This document shows, piece by piece, positions 12,031 to 25,903 of a stretch of 64,000 nt of DNA (position 1 is the first letter of the stretch; each line of letters opens with the position of its first letter). Position numbers and translations under genes: made by a program. The DNA comes from Plazaster borealis (Eukaryota > Echinodermata > Asteroidea > Forcipulatida > Labidiasteridae), in the NCBI GenBank assembly GCA_021014325.1, contig CM037470.1:4739647-4803646 (forward strand). Reading direction: 5' to 3'. The notes beneath the pieces are model-generated. The model did no database searches. It was given only the letters and a program-made list of their open reading frames with translations, and was not told the DNA's origin.

Positions 12031-12938
12031 GACAGACTAATAGTATATAATACAAATCATTTAGGGTAACCAACGAATTGTGGGTTGTCCCAGTAAATTT
12101 CTTTACAACCTCGATAAATGAATCAATTTGGTCTCATTTTGTACACAGACGGAATTTTGATACTATTAATACAATACGGCGATTATTGTAGAGCATCAAA
12201 TCTGATCGGAATGTTTTATTCAGGCATTATCGCTCCAGCTATAGCATTCCTTGCCCGCATCCGACCGTAACCAGAGCACACTGGATCAATGATAGGACGG
12301 GCCGGGCTTGGACATTCCCCAGGGTAGCTGGGGAAAAAAAAGACCAACACTCTCGAATACAAACACTGGCTTTGTGTTGGAAACAAATTCAAACACGGTT
12401 CGAGCGACCATAGTTCGACTACACACTAACTTTAGGTCTTGAACGCCAATATCTCGGCATGCCAACTCCGTGGGGGCACGATGAGCACAATAGCTTCAAT
12501 TATAAGTGCACACATTTTTTTTAGGAGTCCCAGATGAACTAAGATTGCAACCAGACCTGGAATTTCATCTTTGAGAGGGCAAGGCCATTTTGCATTTTGC
12601 AAAGGGCAACTTCCATTTGAAAATCTTAAAGTATATGGGAAACTTTTAAAGGGGCATCAAGGCCAAGACCAGGGGCCTCTGTGTAATTCCAGTGATATCT
12701 AAATAATTTTAGGCTATAACAACAAACTTATGAAGCTCTTTGTCAACGAAGAATGGACTTATTGGAATTTTTAATTCCCTGTTTTTCATAATGATTTCGA
12801 TTTCATAAAGTACTCGTGTGGGTGCAACATGATCATCGATCAATGACGTCACAGGCTCAAACTCGGACTCGGATTTCACCCAGAACTCTTTTGCGCGCTT
12901 ATCATGCGCGTTTGGATTTGCGTAATATGGCTAGCATA

Positions 12939-13324
12939 TTAAAGGCACTGGACACGTTTGGTAATTGTCAAAGACCAGGATATTCTCACTTGGTGTATCC
13001 CAACATGCATAACATAACAAACCTGTGAAAATTTGGGCTCAATTGGTCATCGAAGTTGCAAGCAAATAATGAAAGAAAAAACACCCTTGTTGCACAAATT
13101 TTCGTGCTTTCAGGCGCCTGAAAAAGACTTCTGGCGAGATGTCTTTTTCAGATTCAAATATTTCAGTGACAATTTTACCCTTTTTTCTCATAAACTACGT
13201 AGCTTCAGAAGGAGTCGTTTCTCACAATGTTTGATATTATCAACAGCTCTCCGTTGCTCGTTACCAAGTAAGTTTTTTATGCTATTTTTGTTTGAGTAAT
13301 TACCAAATATGTACAGTGCCCTAA
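12939..13324 (+). mobile_element. Family A element, copy 3 (tail-to-tail pair, left member)
   Basis: Full-length copy starting TTAAAGGCACTGGACACG and ending GTACAGTGCCCTAA. Its last four bases (CTAA) are also the first four of the next, oppositely oriented copy, so the two abut with no spacer. Confidence 0.8.
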
Positions 13325-13694
13325 GGTATCGTACACGTTTAGTAATGACTCAAAACAAATATTAGCATAAAAACTTACTTGGTAACAAGCAACGGAGAGC
13401 TGTTGATAGTATAAAACATTGTAGGAAACGACTCCCTCTGAAGTAACGTAGTTTTTGAGAAAGAGGTAATTTCTCACTAAAATAATAAAAACTTCTTGCA
13501 AGAAGTTTTTATTCCTATCTGAAAGCACACAAATTTGTACAACAAGGGTGTATCTTTCATCATTTTCTTGCAACTTCGATGACCAATATATTGAGCCCAA
13601 ATTTTAACAGGCTTGTTATTTTATGCATATGTTGGGATACACCAAGTGAGAACACTGGTCTTTGACAATTACCAAACGTGTTCAGTGCCTTTAA
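13321..13694 (-). mobile_element. Family A element, copy 4 (tail-to-tail pair, right member)
   Basis: Full-length inverse copy from CTAAGGTATCGTACACG to TTCAGTGCCTTTAA. The central palindrome AAAACTTCTTGCAAGAAGTT is exact here. Nearly identical to the copies at 31742 and 38914, which suggests recent activity. Confidence 0.8.
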
Positions 13695-14641
13695 GTCGGA
13701 CTTTGTTTGTTGGGGTTTTTTTTAAGAAAAGAAAAAAATGTATCCCTACAAAAATGAAGGTGTACGATTTAATATATGATGATATTCACCGGACAGTGTT
13801 CCAAATACCACGAGGCACAACCCACCCGACGAACCCAAGGGCGTATACGTCTCGCCAAGCTGGGGGTAGGCATTTTGAGAGAACAAAAAATCAATAGTAA
13901 TTTCATTGTCCCACTTAATGCAAGGCGTGGACAAACCAGTATCCTGGGGGTAATGACGTTGTACATCAAAGTTTACGTACGCTTTGCCAATTAGATTCAA
14001 GGTTAGGGTTTACTCAGTGGATTGTAATTGTAAATTTAATGACGTATGTTGGCCACTATAAAAACATGTATTTTGAACATTTTATGTGATCAATCTGATC
14101 AAGTTTCTAATGATACATTTTAAAGTTAGTGTGCTATATTAGTAAACACTTCTTTGCAAATAGTAATTGGATATGCCTGTATATCATAAAAATGTCTTAC
14201 GCAAACTTTAAAAACTGAACAAAAAACACACACAACAAAACTGAACCATAAACACAATAACAAATAGACAAACAAACCGAGAAGTAATTTGGCTTGTGGC
14301 GTTGTATTTTCGACAAAACGCACGTCTTCGTTTTCGGCAGTGATGTAATGTACGGTGGTTTATAGTGGTAATTCCGATGGTCATCAATTTGTTTTGTTTT
14401 ACATCTATAAATTTAAAGTATTTTGTTAGGAGCGGTGATAAATAATGTTGTCCAAGTAAATTGCTGTCATAAAAACCCCACCATAAACCCACTTTTTTTT
14501 CTCCTTCTGCCGATGAAATCCAAATAGTTTGAAATCAGTGTACACACACAGTTATTATTCGAACCCATTTGTAGAAAAGGTTTTTCAGAAAATGATCACA
14601 AGGAAGGATTCCATTTATTTTCTTTTATGAATACCAAGTGC

Positions 14642-15003
14642 TTAAAGGCATTGTACACGTTTGGTAATGACTCAAAATATATATTAGCATAAAAACTGAC
14701 TTGGTAACGAGCAACAGAGAGCTGTTGATTGTATAAAACATTGTGACAAACGACTCCCTCTGAAGTAACGTAGTTTTTGAGAAAGAGGTAATTTCTAACT
14801 AAAATATTAAAAGACTTCAGGCCAGAAGCCTTTTATTCCTATCTGAAAGCACACAAATTTGTACCACAAGGGTGTTTTTTCTTTCGTCATTTTCTTGCAA
14901 CTTCGATGACCAATTGAGCCCAAATTTTCACAGGCTTGTTATTTTATGCTTATGTTGGGATACACCGAGTGAGAACACTGGTCTTTGACAATTACCAAAC
15001 GTA
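14642..15003 (-). mobile_element. Family A element, copy 5 (3' end damaged)
   Basis: Begins TTAAAGGCATTGTACACG and follows the family order, with the central block replaced by the TTCAGGCCAGAAGCC variant. The far end stops at ATTACCAAACGTAG without the GTGCCTTTAA terminus, so it is truncated by a few bases. Confidence 0.75.
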
Positions 15004-15473
15004 GTACCGTTTTCTGTTTCTTCCAAAATCATTACCAACTGTGAAGCATTCGTAAAACTATAAATCACTTCAATTATACATCAAATTCTTCCAAAGCAAT
15101 ATATTTTAGTATCATTTACACAGCCACCTTTTCCAGGAACATTCTGTTTGAATTACTTCAACTACCGGTTTTCAAATATAGAAGTATGTGGTTTTTTTTG
15201 CGATATTTATACCTGTGGTATCTTTTTGATCGGGAAACGATTTCGCCACTTTGCCTGAAATCTTATACTCGCGCGCCCTTTCCGCTTTGGCAAACATGAC
15301 ATTTCCCAGAATAGCACACTCTTGACTCGTATAGCAGCGGTTCGTTGGCCAAAAGGTCATCCAGTCACGACCTCTAACATTAAAGCTGAGTATACCATCA
15401 TAATAAGATGTTGAATATAAAATATTGTTATGCAATATGTAGGCATCCGTTCAGTCACTTTCCCGCTCCTATC

Positions 15474-15869
15474 TTAACGGTATTATACAGGATTGGTAAG
15501 GATAAAAAACATTTTTTAATGTTTAGTCTGAAAGCTTACTGATTATGAAGTTCATATACTAGAACCATTTTTTTCTGTGCAATATTTCCCTCTGAAATGA
15601 AGTCATATTCTAGAAAACCGTATCTGAAAATCTAAAAAAAAACAAAAAAACGCAGAAGCTGATTTCGGTTGTTGCAACCCAAATTAAGGACAATGTGTTT
15701 ACATGCTGATAAAATGTGCATGGTTTTTCACTATTTTCTCCTGACTCACACAACGGATTGCCAAAATGTTCACATGTTTGTTATTTCATATTAATGATTG
15801 ATCACACAAGACATGAACACTATCTGCGACTATTTTGTCAGCTCTACAAATCCTGTATAATACCTTTAA
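15474..15869 (+). mobile_element. Family G TTAA element
   Basis: Ends TTAACGGTATTATACAGGAT and, inverted, TTAAAGGTATTATACAGGAT. 396 bp, no coding capacity. A lone end of the same kind (TTAAAGGTATCACACAGGAT) occurs at 62807. Confidence 0.7.
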
Positions 15870-18800
15870 AAACTATACCGGTAGGCCCACATTATAAGTA
15901 TACTTATATATAATATAGTGTTGTACGGTACTATAGATGTTTTAAAACTTCCGCATACCAAGTGGTACTTGGGCCAAAAGGTCCTCCAGTCAAGACATTA
16001 AGCAAAAGTATAGAATGTTAAAGAGAAAGGTTTTATTTAGACCTCGATGCAGTAGACAAAGTGTAAATATTTCAAGAACGGTATTGCCCCCATGAAATTA
16101 CCTGCCAAAACTTTTACAAATAAATATTTTGAATATTTCAAAAATATGTAACAATTGTATAGCGGTTTTGCTACACTTTGTTTCGCTTAAAATGGCATCA
16201 TACACGCAAGGTGTGGAAATGTGCAACCCATCCTCTCATACAACTATTTATAAACTAGTCCGGAAGAACTGAACTTGCGTTTATGTACGTCACGCCAAGG
16301 ACTGAGAAATGTAAAGTTGCCCCCGAGCGGAGCAGAGCAGAGCAGAGCGGAGTGGAGAGAGATTCGCAAAGCCGATGATGTGTGGAAAAGCACGGCGTAG
16401 CCAGCGAGTCAATGACCCGGACACGCCGACCCGAGCTCATCGGCTGGCCTGGATGACTTCAATACAGTTTGGGTGGAGTTGAAAAGTGGGATTTAACCGG
16501 TCACAATACGAACAGTCGCAGCTTGTTCAAACGCAGTCTAATTCCATTGTATGCAGAAAATACAAGGCCTACGAGGCTATTTCATGAAATTTATTTTTGA
16601 TAATTCGCATTCATTCGGACGGGCTATAATATGTTTTGTTGTTAAAATGAATTTAATCAACATCGTGAGACATTGACTAGTTTACGACTGATACATGAAA
16701 TAGTGGTCTGCTGAAGTGAATGAAGTTATTTTATACACACAGTTCCACGTTGCAGTATTTACATAATGATGACCTGATACTTCGTTCTTGTAAAGCAATA
16801 CAACCTGGGAAGCAGCAGTACAGGGACATTTGAAATTGCCAGAACATATTTTCCAGTTTTCCTCGTAAAAAAACAATGCAAGTTGGAGTAGGGCCTAGTT
16901 ATGACCAACGACCTGGGAAAAAAGTGTACATGTGCATGAAACAGCCGTTTTCTCTTTTTTTTTAGGGGGGGGAGGCAATTACAAAGTTACATGTCTTTTA
17001 AAATAATTTTCTATATGAAAGCTTGAGCACCAATTTGAAATAATTTTTGCAAATAACAACTTGATAAGTTTCTTCGGTGTATAGTAGCGTAAGTAAGGGG
17101 GGGGGGGGTGCCAAGGGTGCCCCCATTTGAAATCTGGACCTTTGAGATTAAAAAGACAATATGATCTTATGTGGTAAATTCAATGTTCTTAACACTTTCT
17201 TTCAATTTACATGCATGCACAAAATACTTTAACGACCACGTCAGATTATCTTATAAACGGCATAACAAGAGCGCTGATGAAAAAGGGATTGTTTAAGAAA
17301 AATGCAAACGGAAACGGCAGTTGTAATTGGTCAGAAGTGCCCCGTAACACAAATCTTGCAACCCTTGATCCCCCCACTCTAAAAATTCGCCTCTGTTTCG
17401 CCGCTGCTTTGTTGCAATACATTATTTGTTTAGTATAGCCCAACATGAGCTCTCGCGAATAATTTGCATTGTCTCTTTTTTTGGTCTAGTCCAGCCTTTC
17501 ACCGTCTGTGGAATGAGCCCGCGTCACAACACACACCGTGCGCATTGTGTAAAAGGTTGTGGGTTTGAATTCCTGTGCGTATGTGTGCTAGAAGCCGACC
17601 TCCGAGTGGCCGTCGCCCGTACCGTCTATATACAGTAAGCAGCTTCGCATGGGCGGTCGTGCAAAGGACAAGGTTTAGCCATGGTTTAGAAGGCCCTGTG
17701 CGCTGGGGGCCCTACACCGCGATATAGCAGGCATTTTTCTTCTCCAAGCGCAGTACCGAACGGCTGTTTGCAGCTGCTTCGATTTTTCTAACTGATACTG
17801 AACCATCGAGCAATGCAGGGTTGTGATTTTTACAAAAATGGTCTTGACCCCCTCTTTCCAAGCACAGAAAAAAAGGGTGGCAGTCTAGACTTGAAACCCC
17901 TAATTGTACAAGGAGTTTCAGATTATGTTTGTCTCTCTTCACGTCCTGTATCATAATCACATATGATGACAGACAATTTGACCCTATGTAAAGTTGCTGT
18001 TGCAAGGACTGTACTAATTGTTTCTGACAAAAGAGAGGAACTCCAGTTGTGGTCATTTCAAAGAAACCGGATTTGATTCTTATCTAATTTTCAGGAAAAA
18101 GTCGATTTGCTTTACGCGGTCAGCTTTTCAGTGAGATTAGACCGTTATCCTGCTGCCACCATCCTGGGCATGTTCCCTGTATCCATTAACAGTAACGTAT
18201 GCTGATATTCATCGCACAAAAAGAACCATACTTTTTCTCCTTCCAGCCTCGGTTTGATTACATTGAGTTGAATGAGAGAAAAATTAAGATGGCCGCCCCA
18301 TGTTAAATGTCTATACCCCGTGAACAAACGGCAAAGGCAGCAGCTCCCCAAACATTTTGCTTCGTGAAACCATAGAGAAAGGACATGAAACAGTCGTTTG
18401 CATGAGCGGAGGAGGAGGGGGGGGGGCTGTCTGTAGTCTCGCGATGAACTGAGGGATTCCAGTCGCATTTTTGTACTAATTTATGACCTCCTGCCAGCGG
18501 TGAAGCGTGCGACCTGACCTCCTCAGGTCGCCAGCCCCCTATCAGCTGCTCTTTAGAACCCTCCACCAAGCATCAGGTCAAACAATAGGCGTTTGCCTCT
18601 CTACCTTTCCATCTGGGGGTCACATTTTTGTTCAAGTCGTCACAAGCTTAAGTGCCTCACCATTTTCGGGGAAAATACTCAAGGCTATCTTTGTGTTAGG
18701 GATTACGCTAACAGTTTTGAGGTTTGCACGCCGCATGCGCGGATTTATGCGGTTTCACTGCGGATGAGTTTATTTATTGTATTATTATTTTGTTTAGACG

Positions 18801-20223
18801 TTCAGCTGATTTATGACAGCTTTATAGGGAAGCACTTGTTAAAATAAACATAACAAGCAAAACAAAGCCACACAAATCAGAGCTATGTCGAACTTCAATT
18901 AACATTCTGGAATGAAGCAATAGCATCGGTCTGCAGCAGATTTACAAACAACCGAGCATTACTTTGTTTTCTTCTGCGATTCTTGTGACTAATTCAGGGG
19001 ATAATTAATTAACAGGTGCGATTATGAATATGCCGTGATCTCATTAATCGGTACCAGCAGTATCCATTTCCACCGTGGTGACGACTCTTTCTAACCTTGG
19101 TCACGCGTCATGCGCTGATGCTCGCAGCAATCATGCCATCGGAAAGAGATTCCCGATCAAGAGTATCAAATGCTACCGAATGTTCAAATTCCGAAGGGTA
19201 GTGTTTAAAGATGCACTCTTGTCGAGCTTGCCGTGACCTACATTTTAGAAGAGACTTCCTGGTTGCTCACCAAAAATGTGTAACGTTGGAGGCAAATACA
19301 TGCGCACTAGCTCACGGTATATTGAACATGAGACCAAGGGTGTAGACTGCATGGCCTCGAACTGAACTTCGAATTCTTCAACTAGATAATTGAAAGCCTA
19401 GTTTTATGTGTGTGCACAATTGAAAAGCTTTAGGTGCAACTGTTGTACATAGTCAAAGATTATGATATCCTTTTCACCTCGTTCCCACAAAAGGTTTGTT
19501 GATGAAACAATTTTTCAAGCTGCAGACACAGACAATGTGACAGCCCTATGGATTTATTCACATCCCTGCACCCCCAGGTCCCCCCCCCCACACACACAGT
19601 TTTCAGACATACCCTCAAAAGTGCATCCATGTGGAGACTTCTGTTGTTCTTTCCTTTGTCCCTATACACATATCCCCATAGACTTTGTACACTTGTGGAG
19701 CACCCCGGTCTTTAGAATTTCCATAATGGAGACCTTTTGTTTTCCCTGTTTTGCTTTGGTCCTCGGTCTCCACACGGTGCCGATGAGGAGCACCCCATTC
19801 CCCTCACACACATTTGTCAGACTCCGATGTGTAAACCGAGGAATGTTCTTTGTACCCGTTTTATAGTTTAAAAGAAATCGAACCGAGCACGTGCTCGGTT
19901 CGTCACACCAATCGGTTACCCTTAAGTTTATTTCCTCAGCTTGTATACCGTGTCCGATATGGGGGCAGAAGGTACCCCCCATGCAGTGTTCCCATACTTG
20001 ACACTATTTCCTCTTGTACCCCCTAAAAATCCTCGAAAGTAGTCCTGACATTCTTAGCACACAATGAAGATACAAGGGGGGGGGTGTACCACCATGCCCC
20101 ATACCGAGCGCAAAATGTCAGGTTTGAATGCTCACTCATGCCACACCCGCATGCCACCGTAAGAGGAGAATGCTACAATAGTAGCAACATTTCCATGGAT
20201 ACTGTCTGGCAACTTGTGGATGT
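15870..20223. other. Intron 1 segment, no gene recognised
   Basis: Mostly unique sequence. Features seen: an AGAGC pentamer run at 16324-16356, poly-G at 17097-17108 and a B-box-like stretch near 17540-17560. At 18990-19150 there is a CpG-containing segment with an ATTAATTAAC motif followed by CAGGTG, which could be a conserved regulatory element. Confidence 0.4.
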
Positions 20224-20612
20224 TTAAAGGCAAAGTATACCTTTGGCTTTTGGAACCGTTCGATTGTTTGAACCCTGTTTAAAATGTAGACATATACAAT
20301 AAAACTAAACTGTGGAAAATTTCATTTCAAATGGTGGTATGGTTTTCTAGTTATCGCCGAAAATCTGGAGCGGTTTGTCCACGCAGGAAGAATAATCGGT
20401 AATTGGAATACACATTCTGAGAAAGGTTTCATGCATGAAACGTTTCCCAGATTGAAATTGTTTGAGTTCTCTTCTGGAAAACCACGTTCCTTAGAAGGAA
20501 ATCGTTTCTCAAAATGTCACACATTATCAACAGCTGCAGTGCTTCTTACCAAGTAAGTTATTATGGCCACCACTTTTTGGAGTAATTACCAAAGGTGTTA
20601 CCCTCCCTTTAA
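20224..20612 (+). mobile_element. Family A-related element, older subfamily
   Basis: TTAA-flanked, about 389 bp. Ends read TTAAAGGCAAAGTATACC and GTGTTACCCTCCCTTTAA. The right half keeps the family A blocks (TATCAACAGCTGCAGTGCTTC, TTACCAAGTAAGT) but the left interior differs. The partial element at 36184 belongs to the same subfamily. Confidence 0.65.
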
Positions 20613-21326
20613 GTTTATTGACTAAACAGCTTTATATATAAATCTGATCGGAGTATCATTCGTAGAACCAGAAACCCATAAAGGCTGGATTACAATGTAG
20701 GCCAAACATTCCCTATACTCCCACAGGACGAGAGCAATTAATGGAGGTGCTGAAAACACATACAACACCCAGTGACCGCGTAATTGCCAAATTCAGAAAC
20801 GGTTCAACCGACCACCGACCATAGTCGCCCCGGTATGTTGCCATCAGCCCAGGTGACCCGGCCGTCACCGGATGACAACATTTTCAGGTTGGACTATTTG
20901 GTTTCTTCACCCAGAGTGCTGGCAACAGTTGCCGCCCTGTTATCACATTAGTAGTGTATGGTGACGTGTGCGTGGTGTATCGTATGACGTATCCATTTCA
21001 ACGTCTTAAAATGCATCTCCTCACCGTACATAAAGTGTTGAGAAGGTTAAACACACACATTCAAATCGCAAGCATATTTGCTAATGTTACACATCTTTGG
21101 GTATTTGGAAGAGTAAAATATTGTTATCGTCTAGTTAAAAAAACCCAAAACAATAACACACCATTCAAACAACTTGTGAACATTTCATGAAATCGTATGA
21201 TCCCGTTTGAGTGAAAATGAAGAAAAATGGTTTATTGTTTGTGGCTAAGTTTGGTCACGTTTAGATAGTACTTGCTTATTTCGATTAGCAGCAATCAAAA
21301 TAGGCAGTGGTGACGGGGGTCTTCCA

Positions 21327-21515
21327 GAGCTGCCAAATCTCCCTGATTTTACAGAAAGTTTCCTGAAAATAAACCAATCTTTCCATGTTATTGTTCTGAT
21401 GAACAAATTTGAAAATCTCCCTGATTATGGTAACTTTTTCCCTCTTATGTTGAATGTAATTCTAAATGTCTCCCTGGAAAACTCCCTGATTGCAAGATGC
21501 AAAAGTTGGGAGCTC
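21327..21515 (+). repeat. Family E repeat (CTCCCTGATT-rich)
   Basis: Contains AGAGCTGCCAAATCTCCCTG, TCCTGAAAATAAACC, TCTTTCCATG and repeated CTCCCTGATT. A shorter copy lies at 28550-28650. Confidence 0.5.
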
Positions 21516-24222
21516 TGATCATGCTATTGACAGCATTACATACGAAACTATTTCTCTGTACGATTGGTGCTTAGTGTGCTTAGTGAGCTTTCGGATTAAA
21601 ATACCCCCCCCCGATAGTTTCCAATACTGTACTGAAAGGTTTGTGTAATGTTATAGTTGTCTTCATTCACATTAACAATAGTTGTCATTTAACATAATTC
21701 GGGGAATGCTGTAAAATCCCATCACACCAAGTTGTTTCCTGAAAACTGGAATCAAAGTGTTATCGTTTTACAGAATTCGGTTCCCAAGAAGTGAAGAGTG
21801 AAACTCGACAACCTTCATCATTTGCGAAGCATAGGTCATGTCACGTTTATGTTGTGCTTCGCTTTCGGCACTTTGTGTATCATGTTAGGCCATGTCCGAA
21901 TGGCTACGGCTCTGGCTGTTGCTAAGGTTGTTGCTATGGGCAGCCCATGCTTCAACGCTTGTTCACGAGACGATGAAGCCGCAGCCGCTAATCTGTAATC
22001 TTACACGTTGCCCAATTACGGATTACCAACCCATCGAAGAATTTCCGATCTTGTTATTATGATAACTTGTTGCGGACGTGGTAGTCGTTATGAATGTCAT
22101 CATATTAAAGCATCGACAACCTAAACTGTATTGATCAAGGACTTAATAGGGACCCTTTTTTCCTGCCCCACTACTAGGAAATAGAATGATGCTCTGTAGT
22201 CACCTACCCTTTGTTAATGGATTTATTCACCTGTAACTTTCTTGTATCTTGTACAAGTAGCTGTTCCTACGAAAGCTCATGCAGTTATTTAATCGAAACA
22301 GTAAGTTTTTAAGTGCTACCACTATCTTCCTTGTTTTAACATTATTAGAGAGACTTTTAGTCCGACTTTTGAAAATTAAATCTAGTCATCTATCCGATTA
22401 CGCGAATAATGTTCTCATCTTGGTGCTGTTGACCAAAATTTGCAACACCATGACGTCATGCATTCTGGGCCCTGTTGCCATTTTGTGATCCATAGAGCTT
22501 TTAGTCTGGTGACTTTGTGCTCTTGAATGTAACTTTAGCATGGTCGGTCAAACATACAGTGATATCAACGGTCGCATCCTCTGTCATACGCCATCATAAT
22601 TGAGTTATCGCAGTGGAGCGCAAGGATATCCTGTCGCGGTTCCTCTGCCTTGCCTGCCAGACAAAACATCCATCTTGTTAGCCTCACCCTTGGTACGCCT
22701 GGCATGTGGACGCCCTCTGGTGGCGGGATCATCTATGGTTCACTGTAGACTGGCGTCAGTCTCTTGCCCTATATATTAATTACGGCAGCACGCAAGTAAC
22801 ACTTTAAACGCAGAGGTTGATAGTGTGCAAGTGCGACATTAAACACTTTCTCTAACATGGACAACGACTGTAGCAGGTTCATTGTGGAATGTGGGGTTTT
22901 GTTCTTAAAGGGGAAACCATAGTATGGCGGCTGAATATATTTTCAGATGTGCCCCCTTTTTCTCAAGAGAAAACATATACACGATTTTATATCGTACAAT
23001 GTCATGTGATGGCTCTGTGGCTGCCGGAAGGCCGGCTCTTCAGCTTATTTGTAAACATGTAATGCCGCGTTTGAATCGTCTGTTAGGGTTCAGATCACAT
23101 AACCTTTCCCTGGCGGTTTGGCTTTGAAGTAGGGACAATTACCTTCGTAATTACGGGGAAGGTAATCATCGCTTTGTTTTCACCCGCTAATCACAACACA
23201 GACGGGAAAAGGATTATCCTCAAGCTAACCTTTCATTTCTTGTAAAAAACTGAAGGGTTTGTGGGGTCAGGAGAAAATGCTGTTCAATCTTGAAATAAGG
23301 CTAATTAAAGTCATTTTGTGATGGTGTTTTTTTGTTTTGTTTTTTGTTTTTAACTGTTAATGTTTTCTATCGTAGACATAAGGCCACGGATATAAACAAT
23401 TGGAGGGGGGGGGGGACACCTTATGCACATGACGTCACTTGATTAGGGCGCCCTCACGTGGAGGTCAAAATGAGGTTGTATCTCTAAGATGGCGGCTGGA
23501 TGACGTCAATGCATATACGGTCTATACGGGACCGTGTGTTATGACTTGTTTTTCCCTGCTCTTATATGGGCAATGTCCTTAGCTCAGCGAACTGCCAGGT
23601 AGAAAAAAATGCTAATTAATATTATACGAAGTTGTCAGCTTATATAGCTTCCAAAATAACAATGCAGGAGCCAGTCCCAAAAAAATATACACTTAGATGT
23701 AATTTTTGCTGGTAACCAGTTTCGGTTATTAAAGGAATATTATACTCTAAGCTTAGCAACATCGTGTGTTTACGTATTTCAATGGGAAGATAACCTGATC
23801 ACTATTGTAGTTAATCATTTACCATGTTTTCCTTTACTTTAATGACTAGCAACACATTGCAAAATCATTGACATCACTTTCCAGCAACGACATATCAAGC
23901 ATTACACGACGGCATTTTCAACATATCTATCATTTTTGTTCCCCCTCATCCTTCAAACTACCTGAACGAAGTTGATTTTATTTCTTTAAAATGCAAGTTA
24001 TCAATCGGTGTGAATGATTGAAAATGTCAAGGCAATCATCCTGGTCCCCAGACGTTCAAGCTCTGGCTTTACCAGGGGGTTTCCGACTCGCCAACTATAG
24101 GGGGGCTCTGACTCACTTCCGAATATGAGTCTGCAACAAGGAGTCTTAGTTGACGCAGTAGGTCATACGGGTGTCTTGTTTTGTGGGACAGCGAAATTAG
24201 TTCACTTCTCGTCAGGACCCAG

Positions 24223-24395
24223 ATTTCTCTGTTGACATAAAACAGTTGCAGACAATGCACCGTGAGTGAAATGTACCTCGGTTGAATAATTTATAATGCA
24301 GCACAACAGATTTCTCTGTTGACATAAAACAGTTGAAGACAATGCACCGTGAGTGAATGTGCTGCGTTATAAATTGTTCAACCCAGGTCCATTTT
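24223..24395. repeat. Short direct plus inverted duplication
   Basis: AGATTTCTCTGTTGACATAA with about 28 further bases occurs at 24223 and 24309. The stretch between (GGTTGAATAATTTATAATGC) is repeated inverted after the second copy, so the segment can fold into a hairpin. Confidence 0.6.
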
Positions 24396-25329
24396 TAACG
24401 ACAAAAATTGATTTATGAGCAAAAAAATAAGTGTCTTGATTTTATAAGTGTAAGCTTATAAATCGATACCAGCCGACCTGAGAAGTAGTATTGTTAAGTT
24501 AATGACGTCTTCAAGATGTAATGTTGGTGTGCTAAGCTGATTTTGTTTGTCATATCATGAATTGTAAGACAATTAAGCTTATTATGTAGGCCTATAAACA
24601 CATATAAACCCGGTAAACTGTGGACTTCCCTTTGGTCTCCGGAACGTCCCCATTGTTCTGTACACAACATTAGAGCCGAGGACGCCCCCTATCAGAACAT
24701 GTGGATCCCTATTGTAGACACGCCCACACATCCACACAAAATAACAAGAATCGTCACATGCTTTTTTATTGTGTTAGCCTAATCACGAAAAATATTTCAA
24801 GAGATTATCCCCACATTAACAATGAATTAACAATCGGAATAAATTAAATATCTTTTAAGTACAACTTTTTATGAGAACTTCTTCTGTCGTTTCTTATTTC
24901 GATCGACCCAGTCGAAGTAAGCATATAGAACCATAAAGGGTTCAAACAAAGGGGGTTCCAGTGTAAAGAACCTTTGACGGTTCTCCTGAGAGGACAGAAC
25001 CATTTTGTTGGTTCCATGTTGCATTTGTTAACTTTTTCTTACAGTGACTGATTAATGAACCTGCACAACATTCATGACAAAACATTCGATGTCTTCTCTA
25101 TGAAGTGATGGAATTGGGTTAATTGTGTGGTGTGTCACGTGGATAGAGAGTGTATAAGAACGAATGATGTATACATCTTTAAACAAAGTGTACAACCCTG
25201 TTTAGGGGTTTGCTGCTTCATCTGACATGAATCATACACTATTGGAAATGTCGTTCCATCAATTCATGACTCATAATTCAAACGGGGGGACAAGAAAAAT
25301 CCCCGTGTTGATTAAATCCACAACATTCC

Positions 25330-25653
25330 TTGACCATTTTGATAACTTCGAAAGGAAGAAATCATGAAAATCTAGACGCTTTTCGTGTAGACTTAAAGCC
25401 CGAAGGCGAAGCGGAACGATCGAAAATCGACCCGCAAACTGTCAAGCACAATAACCCTCATAAAAAAACATCCGAGGACACGCTGGCCTCCGAAGAAAAA
25501 GACCCTCGTCTTCGGGTTTGGAACACGGCCAACGTTGTTGGACGACAAACACTCCTTGTGCATTTAGTCATCAACTGGATTTCCTCAATTGGCGAGGAGG
25601 ATGCCGAGGTAGACTTAACACACACAAGCATTACTCATACGAGCCGCCCATGA
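25330..25653 (+). other. Open reading segment with coding-like composition
   Basis: A 107-codon open frame without an in-frame ATG start. It encodes a charged, hydrophilic peptide with little homopolymer character and uses many CpG codons, unlike its AT-rich surroundings. A possible donor (GAG before GTAGAC) is at 25609. It lies inside intron 1 and matches no family I know. It could be an unannotated exon, an old gene fragment or chance. Confidence 0.15.
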
Positions 25654-25903
25654 TGTGATTTTTTTGCCTTAATAAGATGTCGAGTTATGCACGTACTTTA
25701 ATGGTGAGTACACAAGCCCATTTTAATACCGCAACCTATTATTTGACAGTTTCCAAAGTATTCTTCGAAAGCCACAATAGCACACCGTTCTTGGAAATAA
25801 TGAAACTTAATAATAAGCAACATTTTGTTCTTTTCATTTGTTTATAATGTTGGTGTTGGGTTTTGTAAATGTGTTTGCAGTTTTAATCTGAATTCACGCA
25901 TAG

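Noticed and set aside
13277..13600. Similar 70-110 residue open frames recurring at 4658, 13277, 31633, 38805, 42630, 44632 and 51927
   Set aside because: They are the same interior of family A elements read in one frame; similarity comes from the DNA repeat, with no start, domain or codon constraint.
19462..19866. 134-codon open frame rich in Pro, Ser and Phe
   Set aside because: Runs through a poly-C stretch and an opposing frame; no start context, domain or exon boundary supports it.
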